DNA from: CAZHHH01 sp052400685
GTDB taxonomy: Bacteria; Bacteroidota; Bacteroidia; Bacteroidales; Marinilabiliaceae
Length of the DNA: 64,000 nt
Strand: one strand, 5' to 3'
Assembly (NCBI GenBank): GCA_052400685.1
Contig: JBQTGJ010000002.1
The first letter of the stretch is position 1, and each line of letters starts with the position of its first letter. Position numbers and translations under genes: made by a program. The notes below the pieces were generated by a model. It was not told the origin of the DNA and made no database searches. It worked only from the letters and a program-made list of their open reading frames with translations. Of the stretch, positions 53,791-63,500 are shown in pieces.

Positions 53791-53884
53791 CAAAACTAGA
53801 TAAAGCAAAAAAAGGACATCTTTAATAATATGCTTAATGCATCTATAAAATAATGCTCCAACTGAATATCAGCATATTACAAAG
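53791..53884 (-). promoter_or_regulatory. PUL promoter module, copy D (susC)
   Basis: TAGTTTTG (53791-53798), 18 bp, then the conserved block from 53817. Same 94-bp gapless layout as copies A, B and C; drives susC-susD. Confidence 0.8.
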
Positions 53885-53912
53885 AACAATTAATGGGAAA
53901 TTATTAATTAAA

Positions 53913-54492
53913 GACTGTACTTTTCACTCTGTCCATAATGTTCTAAAGTTTAAAATTTGCTAATTATGTCAAGAAAAAATAAATCACCAGAGCATTGGAA
54001 CAATAAAAAAGTGTCAAATCGATGACGGCAAGGGCGGCCTATTTGAGCTGATCGTAAAAGGATGTATAGAAAGTATCCTGAAGGGGCCGGAATGGGGATG
54101 TTCATTGGAATTAAGAAGAGCGTTCACTAAAGAACAGGCGCAATGGCAAAGACACAAAAACACTCAAAACCAACACTGGCGATGTCACCATTGAGCCACC
54201 ATATGATTGTCATGACGGTTTCGAACCGGCGCTTGTAAAAAAGCGGCAAACCAAATTGACAGACAAGAAAACCGGGATAAGATATCAATCTTGAATTGAA
54301 AGCACCAATGACTAAAAGAAAAAAAATGTTGCTCTCAGTGAACGTCGAGGGTATATAAACGGCTTCGTACCTCCGTCCCCCGACAGAATCTGAGTGCTAT
54401 CTGAATAAGGTTTGAGAAAATGGTTCAAAGGGAAAAAATAACTTACGTTGAAAACGTAACAGAAACTACCGGACAAAATTCAGATGACACTC
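53913..54492 (+). mobile_element. Deleted and decayed IS256-family insertion sequence, copy 2
   Basis: Ends GACTGTACTTTTCACTCTGT on the left and, reverse-complemented, GAGTGTCATCTGAATTTTGT on the right are partly matching terminal inverted repeats. The element is 580 bp, with the middle of the transposase deleted. The right end lies 3 bp before the stop codon of the AraC-family gene. Confidence 0.7.
54020..54320 (+). pseudogene. IS256-family transposase, N-terminal part, frameshifted
   Basis: Across frames: ELIVKGCIESILKG, then NRRNGKDTKTLKTNTGDVTI, EPPYDCHDGFEPALVKKRQT and KLTDKK, followed after a deletion by NLELKAPMTK, which is the transposase C-terminal end seen in copy 1 (KLELQAPMTES). 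Stops and frame changes make it non-functional. Its retained part is complementary to that of copy 1. Confidence 0.8.
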
Positions 54493-54495
54493 CCG

Positions 54496-55839
54496 TTAAT
54501 TCTTTTTAAACGATTCCTGATATGCAATTGGGCTTAATCCGGTTTGCTTTTTAAAAACAGTACTAAAATAATTCGGATTGTTGTAGCCAATACTGTAGGC
54601 TGTTTCTGCAACCGTTTTATTAAGAAGCAGTTTTTTAGATTCTTCTATCCGTAAAGATGTTTGGAACTGATTTAATGTTTGACCTGTAACCTGTTTAAAT
54701 ACCCGCATTAAATGGGCTTTACTCAGTCCGGCTATATTCGAAATATCATCAACACTCAGATCTTCTGTAAAATGAGTTTTAAGGTATTCTATGACTTTAC
54801 GCACTACAATCTCATTTTGCGAAGGAATTTGCTTTATAATATTGGAGAGCTCAATGGCTTCATTGTATAAAATAGCCCTCATTTCATTATTGTCAGAGCT
54901 TGTTTCTATAGCATTAGCACGTTCAGTATTTCTTTTAATCAAAGTTTGTGTATCTCCACCTGCTTCAATGGTTGTATCGGTTAGCATATTCAAAATTTCC
55001 CGAATCCTCATTTTATACACATCTGAATTTTCATATGATATTTCTTCAAGGTTTCTAAGCAAATTGTTGAAGTCTTCTGTTTTTGTACCAATCCCTGAGC
55101 GAACGATCATTTGCAACTCTTCTTTTAAGAGTGAAACCTTTCCCTTCATATCGCGGATATCTTTAAATACGGCCCAAACCCAGATAATGCCTGTTGGAAT
55201 TGAACCAATATAAGACAACCCAAAATTCTGTGGTTCGAAACATATCCCTAACAAAAAGGCGATACCAAAAAGAAGCGTTCCCCCAAAAAATGCAAGATAC
55301 TTTGATTCTTTTTTATTGCGAATCCCCCTTAATATAAGCCAACCAAAAGGAAGGACCAATTGTATAAGTGCTCCGGCAAATTGAGTATTGTGAGCCCAAA
55401 TCATCGGATTTTCAATATTTATTCCAACGAACCATTCGTGTAAGGAGAACAAATTAGAAGTATCTGCATCAAAAAATAAGATATAGGCAAAAGAAAGTAC
55501 AATGCCAAATGCATATGATACTATAGATATTGATTTAATATTCCGGACTCCTGATTGTTTTGCAGCAGCTACTAAAAGCGAAGGATTTCCAAGTCCCATT
55601 AATAATCCGATTCGCACAAACAAAATCAGATTGGCCGGGATTTCATTATTAAGGACCCATCCAAGACGTCCGATTAAGAACAGAATATAGGTTACTATGA
55701 ATGTTATATACAACTTGTAATAGGCAGAGATTCTCTTCCTTACAACAATAAAGTATACGAGAATTATTAAAAATAACTGCGCTGACACCAACGGTGCTAT
55801 AATATATTCAATTAGATCTTTAGTTATTTCCAAGTCCAT
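54496..55839 (-). CDS. Membrane-bound AraC-family transcriptional regulator
   Basis: A 447-aa regulator with an N-terminal membrane part of about six to seven helices (residues 10-220, for example PLVSAQLFLIILVYFIV and LYITFIVTYILFLIGRLGWV), a helical linker (about 225-330, coiled-coil-like) and a C-terminal AraC HTH domain (about 345-447): EDLSVDDISNIAGLSKAHL, MRVFKQVTGQTLNQFQTSLR and ETAYSIGYNNPNYFSTVFKK. This 7TM-AraC layout is typical of Bacteroidota. It is the only regulator in the PUL and therefore the candidate reader of the four promoter modules; direct half-sites fit the two HTH motifs of AraC proteins. A relic of a second copy lies at 27508-27596. Confidence 0.9.
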   Translation of the reverse strand: MDLEITKDLIEYIIAPLVSAQLFLIILVYFIVVRKRISAYYKLYITFIVTYILFLIGRLGWVLNNEIPANLILFVRIGLLMGLGNPSLLVAAAKQSGVRNIKSISIVSYAFGIVLSFAYILFFDADTSNLFSLHEWFVGINIENPMIWAHNTQFAGALIQLVLPFGWLILRGIRNKKESKYLAFFGGTLLFGIAFLLGICFEPQNFGLSYIGSIPTGIIWVWAVFKDIRDMKGKVSLLKEELQMIVRSGIGTKTEDFNNLLRNLEEISYENSDVYKMRIREILNMLTDTTIEAGGDTQTLIKRNTERANAIETSSDNNEMRAILYNEAIELSNIIKQIPSQNEIVVRKVIEYLKTHFTEDLSVDDISNIAGLSKAHLMRVFKQVTGQTLNQFQTSLRIEESKKLLLNKTVAETAYSIGYNNPNYFSTVFKKQTGLSPIAYQESFKKN

Positions 55840-55971
55840 ATAAACCTTTAAATTTCGAACGATAAAATTAAAGAAAATAAATCACTATTGAATAACTGAT
55901 TATACTAATAAAATTATTTATGAGTGATCGTTATTAGTATCATTGGAGCGTTTGTAAAAAACGTATATTAA

Positions 55972-56372
55972 CCAATCCGGTGCTTCGCCTTGAATTTCAC
56001 GAACCCGGCGACTATGACCTCTGCTGACTTCTCTCTCTTATCTTTTGGGATCTTTCGCCGATTGTTGCCGCTTGGTTTGTCACCTCTGCAACAGGTGGTG
56101 AAACATCTCTGAATAGAACTATAAACTTTCCTTGCGTATCGCCTAATTTACTCTATAAGACTACGGTTGATATTTGAACGTTGTCAATCCGGACCTCGGT
56201 TACCCATCTCAATTCAGCCTTATATTAGATTTCTGTACTTCAATACGTCAAGTTTGCCAATGGCTTCTTTCAGATTCCAAATAGCTTTGGACACCCTTGC
56301 CAATCGCTAATGTTTCCAATGAACACGGCACATGCAGGAACTTTCATCCTGCCGGATTATTACCATGCCGAC
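55972..56372 (-). ncRNA. Group IIC intron 5' fragment (domains I-III-like)
   Basis: The minus strand starts GUCGGCAUGG directly after the glnN terminator T-tract, then has GAUGAAAGUUCCUGCAUGUG, GCAAGGGUGUCC (56289-56300), GGAAUCUGAAAGAAGCC, and GAAGUCAGCAGAGGUCAUAG (56011-56031). These landmarks occur in this order in group IIC introns such as that of O. iheyensis (compared from memory; it has GCAAGGGUGUCC and GAAGUCAGCAGAAGUCAUAG). Class C introns insert behind terminator hairpins, exactly the position seen here. The reverse transcriptase and domains V-VI are missing, so it cannot splice alone. The roughly 47% GC also differs from its flanks. Confidence 0.6.
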
Positions 56373-56376
56373 ATAT

Positions 56377-56415
56377 AAAAAGAGGGTGTTGACCAAACAG
56401 CCAACACCCTCTTTT
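56377..56415 (-). terminator. Rho-independent terminator of glnN
   Basis: AAAAGAGGGTGTTG pairs with CAACACCCTCTTTT around a short loop, followed on the minus strand by T residues. 20 bp after the glnN stop. Confidence 0.9.
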
Positions 56416-56434
56416 GTATAAAAAATTTCACCTA

Positions 56435-58627
56435 CTATCTGGCGAATAATAATTCGCGGTATTTAGGTAATGGCCACATCTCATCATCAACAATCAGTTC
56501 CAGTTTGTCAACATGAGAACGTATATCATCCAAATAAGGTCTGACGGTGGTATCGTAGAGATGTGCTTTTTCAGGCATATCATCCACTTTATTGGCCACT
56601 TTACGTGCTTCGATCATATCATGAACTTTGTTTTTAATATTTTGGATATGAAATGAAGTCTGACGGATCAAGTCAAGCCTGTCAGCCACTAATTCATTAT
56701 AATCAGCCTCATCTTTAAAGACATCCTTCAAACCCTGCACATTCAAAATCAAAGTATTCATATACCGTACTGCGGTAGGCACAATATGATTAATGGCAAG
56801 ATCACCCAGTACACGTGATTCAATCTGAATTTTTTTGGTAAATTTTTCCAATTCAACCTCAACACGCGCTTCTAGTTCCTTTTCGTTAAAAATACCGTTA
56901 TCTTTAAAAACTTTTATCGATTTTTCCTTAAGGTAAGCTTTAACGGCATCAGGCACATTAGAAACATTATACAAACCTCTGCGGGCAGCTTCTTCCACCC
57001 ATTCAGGACTGTAACCGTTGCCATCGAAACGAATATTCTTGGTCTCTTTAATATACCGTTTTAAAGTTTGAAGAATGGCTTCGTCTTTCTTGACCCCTTT
57101 TTCAATCAGGCTATCCACTTCAACTTTAAACTTTTTCAACTGCGCAGCCACAACCGTGTTTAAAACGATAAGAGCGGAAGCACAATTGGCAGTAGATCCA
57201 ACAGCCCTATATTCAAAACGGTTACCGGTGAAGGCGAATGGAGACGTACGGTTACGGTCGGTATTATCGAGCAAAATTTCAGGGATTTTGCCAATATTCA
57301 ATTTAATGGAAGTCTTCTGATCCGGCGTCATTTTCTTATCAGGGACAGTCTCTTCCAGCTCATTTAAAACCCGGCTAAGTTCGTTCCCAAGGAAAATAGA
57401 GATAATGGATGGCGGTGCTTCATTGGCGCCCAAACGGTGCATATTACTGGCAGAAAGGATACTTGCCAACAACAAATCCTGATTTTCATAAACCGCTTTC
57501 ATCACATTCAACAGGAAGGTAAGAAACTGCATATTTGTGCGGGGATTCTTACCGGGTGAAAGCAAATTAACACCGGTATCGGTACTTAATGACCAGTTAT
57601 TATGTTTACCGGAACCATTGATACCTTTAAATGGCTTTTCATGAAACAGGATACGGAAATTATGTTTACGGGCAATCCGCTTCATCACATCCATAATCAG
57701 CTGATTATGATCGTTGGCAAGATTGGCCTCTTCAAAAATAGGAGCCACCTCAAACTGATTGGGAGCCACCTCATTATGTCTTGTTTTCACGGGAATACCC
57801 AAGATATAAGCTTCGTGCTCAAAATCTTCCATATAGGCAATCACCCGTTCGGGTATAGAGCTAAAATAATGATCTTCCAACTGCTGATCTTTGGAAGAGG
57901 AATGACCCATCAAGGTCCGGTCTGTGAGCATAAGGTCGGGACGTGCCATAAATAAAGCCTCATCCACAAGGAAATATTCCTGTTCCCAACCCAGGTTACT
58001 ATTTACCTTTGTTACACTTTTATCAAAATACTGACAAACATCAACGGCAGCTTTATCCACCGCAGACAATGCTTTCAATAACGGCATTTTATAATCGAGT
58101 GCCTCACCGGTATATGATACAAACACAGTGGGTAAACACAACGTTGTTCCAACAATAAAAGCAGGTGATGAAACATCCCAGGCAGTATATCCGCGAGCTT
58201 CAAAAGTATTACGAATACCTCCGGAAGGAAAACTAGAGGCATCAGGTTCCTGTTGTACGAGCAACTTTCCACTGAAAGCTTCAACTACTCCACCATCTTT
58301 ATCAATATCAATAAAAGCATCGTGTTTTTCGGCGGTGCCATCGGTTAACGGATGAAACCAGTGCGTATAATGAGTCGCCCCATTAGCAATTGCCCAGGAT
58401 TTCATGCCTGAAGCAATTTGCTCAGCCATTTTCCGGTCAATTCTGGTCCCTTTATCGTTCGCCTCCATAACGTGGTTATAAGCCTCTTTGGAGAGATACT
58501 TTTTCATTTTGGCTTTGTCGAACACATTTTTACCGAAGTAATCAGAGGTCAAACGGCCTAATTCATCAATGTACATTGGCTTCCTGTTCAGGAGCTCTTT
58601 CAGTGCGAGAAATCTTAATGTTGCCAT
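56435..58627 (-). CDS. glnN: Glutamine synthetase type III
   Basis: Makes glutamine from glutamate, ammonia and ATP. The 730-aa length marks the GSIII class (GSI about 470, GSII about 360). Visible: the GSIII-specific N-terminal part with THYTHWFHPLTDGTAEKHDAF, EQEYFLVDEALFMARPDLML, ETRHNEVAPNQFEVAPIFEEAN (after residues PVK), the ATP/glutamate region FHEKPFKGINGSGKHNNWSL, and DNTDRNRTSPFAFTGNRFEYRAVGS with conserved catalytic residues. The C-terminal helical domain is intact. With gltD and gltB it forms a GS-GOGAT cluster. A terminator and an intron fragment lie downstream. Confidence 0.96.
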   Translation of the reverse strand: MATLRFLALKELLNRKPMYIDELGRLTSDYFGKNVFDKAKMKKYLSKEAYNHVMEANDKGTRIDRKMAEQIASGMKSWAIANGATHYTHWFHPLTDGTAEKHDAFIDIDKDGGVVEAFSGKLLVQQEPDASSFPSGGIRNTFEARGYTAWDVSSPAFIVGTTLCLPTVFVSYTGEALDYKMPLLKALSAVDKAAVDVCQYFDKSVTKVNSNLGWEQEYFLVDEALFMARPDLMLTDRTLMGHSSSKDQQLEDHYFSSIPERVIAYMEDFEHEAYILGIPVKTRHNEVAPNQFEVAPIFEEANLANDHNQLIMDVMKRIARKHNFRILFHEKPFKGINGSGKHNNWSLSTDTGVNLLSPGKNPRTNMQFLTFLLNVMKAVYENQDLLLASILSASNMHRLGANEAPPSIISIFLGNELSRVLNELEETVPDKKMTPDQKTSIKLNIGKIPEILLDNTDRNRTSPFAFTGNRFEYRAVGSTANCASALIVLNTVVAAQLKKFKVEVDSLIEKGVKKDEAILQTLKRYIKETKNIRFDGNGYSPEWVEEAARRGLYNVSNVPDAVKAYLKEKSIKVFKDNGIFNEKELEARVEVELEKFTKKIQIESRVLGDLAINHIVPTAVRYMNTLILNVQGLKDVFKDEADYNELVADRLDLIRQTSFHIQNIKNKVHDMIEARKVANKVDDMPEKAHLYDTTVRPYLDDIRSHVDKLELIVDDEMWPLPKYRELLFAR

Positions 58628-58931
58628 ACAAATAGTTTTACGAGTTAGACTTTACAAATATGCATATTTTTTAAAACAACCCTTGGTTTTTCGTGTTAAA
58701 AAATATAAAATCACATCATATATAACATTCAACCCCCTAAACAAACAGGGGTGATGATTCAATTTATAAAAAATACTTTTATCTTCTATTGGCACCGTTA
58801 CAAAAACACACCAATTAATAAAACATAAAAGGGCAAGGAACTACTTAAAAGCCCTCACCCTTCAAACAAAAGCTGGTTATAACGAGATAAACCAATTTTT
58901 CATTTTCGCTTTAAGATAAGAAGTAGTCGAA
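58628..58931. other. Intergenic region between glnN and gltD
   Basis: AT-rich. A weak stem (GGGC ... GCCC around 58831-58854) lacks a clear T-tract on either side. No RNA or gene seen; a nitrogen-regulated promoter for glnN is expected here but not recognised. Confidence 0.4.
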
Positions 58932-60347
58932 TTATGATGCCAAAAAATCATTGACGCCATTGACAACCGACTGCCCACTGGCAATTGCCCGAACGACCAG
59001 ACTGGCCCCACTGGCAGCATCACCAACAGCAAACACGCCTTTTTTACTGGTTGCCATTTGGTCGTTGACCTTCACATTTCCACCAGCGTCCAATTCCAGA
59101 CCAAATTCTTTAATCACCCCCTCATGAACAGGATGTACAAAGCCCATTGAAAGCAATACCAGATCGGCCTCAATGACATGCACCGTCTCAGGCTTCTCGG
59201 CCATTTGCCATTTCCCATCCACATTGGTCCATTCCACCTCGGCCACTTCAACGCCGGTTACAACGCCATCTTTACCAATAAAACGCCGGGTTGACAGACA
59301 CCATTTGCGTTCACACCCCTCTTCGTGCGAAGACGACACCTTAAGCTGATTGGGCCAATAAGGCCAGGGATTACCGGGGCCCCGTTTTTTTGGTGGTTTG
59401 GGTAAAATTTCGATCTGTGTTACAGACACTGCTTTCTGACGGTTAGAAGTTCCAACACAATCGCTACCTGTATCTCCTCCACCTATAACTAACACCTTTT
59501 TTCCTTTTGCACTAATTCGCGGTTCATCTAAATCGACACCACGATTTACTTTATTCTGCTGCTTCAGAAACTCCATGGCAAAATGAACGCCTTCCAAATC
59601 GCGCCCCTCAATGGTCAAATCACGCGCCTGCATAGCGCCAATAGCCAACACCACAGAATCGAATTCTTTAAGAATATCTTTACCTTTCACCGTCTCACCC
59701 ACTGACATATTGGTACGGAATTCGATACCTTCAGCCTCAAAAATTTTAATTCGTCGATCGATGGTTTTCTTGTTCAGCTTAAAATCAGGTATTCCATACC
59801 GTAAAAGTCCCCCAACAGCATCATCGCGTTCAAACACCGTCACCGAATGTCCGGTTTGATTGAGTCTGTCAGCAGCTGATAAGCCAGACGGGCCAGAACC
59901 AATCACGGCCACCTTCTTGCCGGTACGACGTTTGGGAATTCGAGGTTGAATCAAACCCAGTTCAAAAGCTTTCTCGACTACCGACGATTCATTTTCACGA
60001 ATGGTTACTGCCTCCTCGTGAATAGCGAGTACGCATGATTTTTCACAAGGTGCAGGACATACATGCCCGGTAAATTCAGGGAAGCTATTTGTAGAATGCA
60101 GGATTTTACTAGCCAAAGCATAATCCCCTTTATATACCGCATCCTGCCACTCAGGAATCTTACTGCTTACGGGGCAGGCCCAATGGCAAAATGGAATACC
60201 GCAATCCATACAACGGGAGGCTTGTAGCTGCCTGTCTTTATCGTTCAGCGTTTGTTCTACTTCGCCGTAATCATCCACACGTTCTTCAACTGGGCGGTAG
60301 CCGCTCTCCTTGCGGGCCACCTCTATAAAACCTTTTGGATTACCCAT
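58932..60347 (-). CDS. gltD: Glutamate synthase (NADPH) small subunit
   Basis: Delivers electrons from NAD(P)H to GltB through FAD and iron-sulphur clusters. The 471-aa protein has an N-terminal Fe-S domain with two Cys clusters (CMDCGIPFCHWACPV; CPAPCEKSCVLA), an FAD motif VAVIGSGPSGLSAADRL (about 148-164), the NADP motif VLVIGGGDTGSDCVG, and the C-terminal VFAVGDAASGASLVVRAIASG. Length and layout are as in bacterial GltD. It follows gltB by 157 bp on the same strand and is separated from glnN by 304 bp. Confidence 0.95.
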   Translation of the reverse strand: MGNPKGFIEVARKESGYRPVEERVDDYGEVEQTLNDKDRQLQASRCMDCGIPFCHWACPVSSKIPEWQDAVYKGDYALASKILHSTNSFPEFTGHVCPAPCEKSCVLAIHEEAVTIRENESSVVEKAFELGLIQPRIPKRRTGKKVAVIGSGPSGLSAADRLNQTGHSVTVFERDDAVGGLLRYGIPDFKLNKKTIDRRIKIFEAEGIEFRTNMSVGETVKGKDILKEFDSVVLAIGAMQARDLTIEGRDLEGVHFAMEFLKQQNKVNRGVDLDEPRISAKGKKVLVIGGGDTGSDCVGTSNRQKAVSVTQIEILPKPPKKRGPGNPWPYWPNQLKVSSSHEEGCERKWCLSTRRFIGKDGVVTGVEVAEVEWTNVDGKWQMAEKPETVHVIEADLVLLSMGFVHPVHEGVIKEFGLELDAGGNVKVNDQMATSKKGVFAVGDAASGASLVVRAIASGQSVVNGVNDFLAS

Positions 60348-60504
60348 ATTTTGTATTTTTATAATTTCACTATATTATTAAAATCAGGCAAATAAGAAAC
60401 GATTTCCGAATAACGTTGCAACACAAATTTAACCTCTGTCAATCTCATACAAGCAACTTTACCAAACCGACTTCCACCGCCCGCCGATCATTCTTAAAAC
60501 CCGA

Positions 60505-63500
60505 TTACTCACGAAGATACGGAGCATCTTCAGTCTCAGCAAGTTTTTGTTCAAGCTCCATCAATTTTTCCTGTTGAAGTACTTTTTTATACTCAAAAGG
60601 AATCACTTTAATGAATTTGGGCAGGTAATAATCCCAGTTCACCAGAATCTCACGCGCCTTCACGCTATTAGTGTGCAACAAATGTTTGTGAAGCATCTGC
60701 TGAAGTTCAATCACATCATCGTAATCGTGAACCGGATTCAGATCTACCAGTCCCTTATTACAGAAATAATCAAACTGGCCACTCTCATCCAACACATAGG
60801 CAATACCGCCACTCATCCCCGCAGCAAAGTTACGCCCGGTAGGACCAATAACGGCAACACGGCCGCCGGTCATATATTCACAACAGTGATCGCCCACGCC
60901 TTCAACTACGGCATAAGCACCCGAGTTACGAACGGCGAAACGCTCCCCGGCAACGCCATGTACGTATAAAAATCCTTTGGTAGCACCGTATAAAACCGTA
61001 TTACCGATGATAATATTTTCTTCCGGTTTAAAAGTAGATCCGGCCGGAGGCACAACCACAATTTTACCACCTGACAGTCCCTTACCCAAATAATCATTGG
61101 CATCTCCTTCCAGACGCAGCGTCACCCCCTGTACAAGAAAAGCACCAAAACTTTGTCCGGCCGATCCCATAAAAGTACAATTAACGGTATCTTTTGGCAA
61201 GCCTTCTTCGCCATACACCTTTGATATTTCACCCGAGAGCATAGCCCCCACTGCACGATCGGTATTGGCAATAGGATGAGCCATCCAGACCTTGGTTTTA
61301 TTTTGAATAGCCGGACGCGCCTGCCTAATCAACTCATGATCCAGAACCTGATCAACGCCGTGCTTTTGAAGCGTCGTATTACGGATGGGATACTTTAATC
61401 CCTCTTTGGGAAAATAAGTCAATCGTGACAAATCCAAACCGCCGGTTTTCCAATGTCCCACTTCCGGATTTTGCTCTAACAAATCGGCATGACCAATAAT
61501 CTCTTCAAGCGATTTAACACCCATCAGAGCCAGATACTCACGCACTTCAGTCGCAATGAAGGTGAAAAAATTAATCAGATTTTTATATTTCCCGATAAAA
61601 CGTTTTCGCAGCGCCTCATCTTGTGTTGCAATACCGGCAGGACAGGTATTGAGATGACACTTACGCATCAAAACACAACCCAGAACAACCAGACTGGAAG
61701 TGGCAAAACCAAACTCCTCAGCTCCCATTAAAGCCATCTTAACCACATCTAAACCGGTCTTTAACTGACCATCTGTTTGAAGCTTTATCCGGCCGCGTAA
61801 ATTATTTAAGACCAGCGTCTGCTGAACCTCGGTCAATCCAAGTTCGACTGGCAGCCCGGCATGTTTGATTGAACTCATGGGGCTTGCACCAGTACCACCT
61901 TCCGTTCCACTAATTACAATCAGGTCGGCATGTGCTTTAGCAACACCGGCAGCCACCGTTCCAACACCATTTTCAGAAACCAGCTTCACACTGATACGCG
62001 CATTGGGATTGGTGCATTTCAAATCAAAAATTAGTTGGGCCAAATCCTCAATGGAATAAATATCATGATGCGGCGGTGGGGAAATCAATGTGATACCAGG
62101 TGTGGAGCTACGCAATTTGGCTATCACCTTATCCACCTTATAACCGGGCAACTGTCCACCCTCACCGGGTTTTGCCCCCTGTGCCATTTTTATCTGAATT
62201 TCATCCGCATTAACCAAATAATTGTTGGTAACCCCAAAACGACCGCTGGCAACCTGTTTAATGGCGCTTCGCGCTTTTGATTTAAACCGGGCCGCATCTT
62301 CACCACCTTCACCCGTATTACTACGACCACCAATTTTATTCATTGCCATAGCCAACGCTTCGTGCGCCTCTTTGGAAATAGAACCATAAGACATTGCTCC
62401 GGTCACAAATCGCTTCATAATAGCTTCTACCGGCTCAACCTCATTAATATCGATGGATTTTGTGGTTTTTAGCCTTAAAAATCCACGCAAAAACAAAGGC
62501 GTTTTATTATCCTTATCGACCTGCTTTGTATATTCTTTAAACTTACTATAATCGCCTTCAGATGTTGACCACTGCAATAATCCTATTGTTTCAGGGTTCC
62601 AGCCGTGCTTCTCTCCATACTTACGAAAAGCATATGCGCCAAAGCTGTCAAAGGGACCTTCTTCCTGCATTTCATCATAAGCAGCCTTGTGAAACATAGC
62701 TGCCTCACGGGCTATCTCTTCAAACCCAATACCACCGATTCGCGATGGCGTTCCGGTAAAATATTTATTGATCACCTCACTGCCAATACCAACAGCCTCA
62801 AAAATCTGAGCGCCATGATAACTCCGCAGTGTAGAAATCCCCATTTTCGACAACACCTTCATCAAACCCTTATTCACCGATTTGATATAATTTTCACGAG
62901 CCTCATCGTAATCAAGCTTAATCTTCCCTTGTTTCACCATCTCATCAATAGTAGCAAAACAAACATAGGGGTTAACCACACTGGCGCCATAACCAATGAG
63001 CAAAGCAAAGTGCATAACTTCGCGGGCCTCTCCGGTCTCAACAATTAATCCTATCTGCATCCGTTTGCGCGTCTTCACCAAGTGGTGATGGACAGCCGAA
63101 GTAGCCAGTAAGGATGGGATCGGCGCTTCATCAGAAGAAATATTTTTATCACTCAGAATAACATAATTATTACCATCATCGACGGCCTTTTCGGCTGCCA
63201 GACAAATATCTTCCAAGGCTGCTTTTAATCCTTCACCACCTTCAGCCACTTTAAAAACCATGGGAATGGTAAGGTGCGTAAACTCTTCGCGACGATAATC
63301 CTTTATCTTTCCTAAATCGGTATTTGTCACCACTGGTGAGGCAAACTTAATGGAGCGACACTGAGCTGGCGTTTCCGTTAACATATTCTTAGAAACCGAA
63401 CCAATGTAACTGGTCAAAGCCATCACCAACCCCTCACGAATGGGATCGATAGGCGGATTCGTAACCTGAGCAAACAACTGACGGAAATAGGAAAACAGGC

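Noticed and set aside
55972..56340. Remnant protein gene
   Set aside because: All six frames are full of stops, and the conserved landmarks fit a group II intron RNA better.
58829..58864. Terminator between gltD and glnN
   Set aside because: Only four or five paired G/C bases, an A-rich 12-16-nt loop and no clear T-tract.
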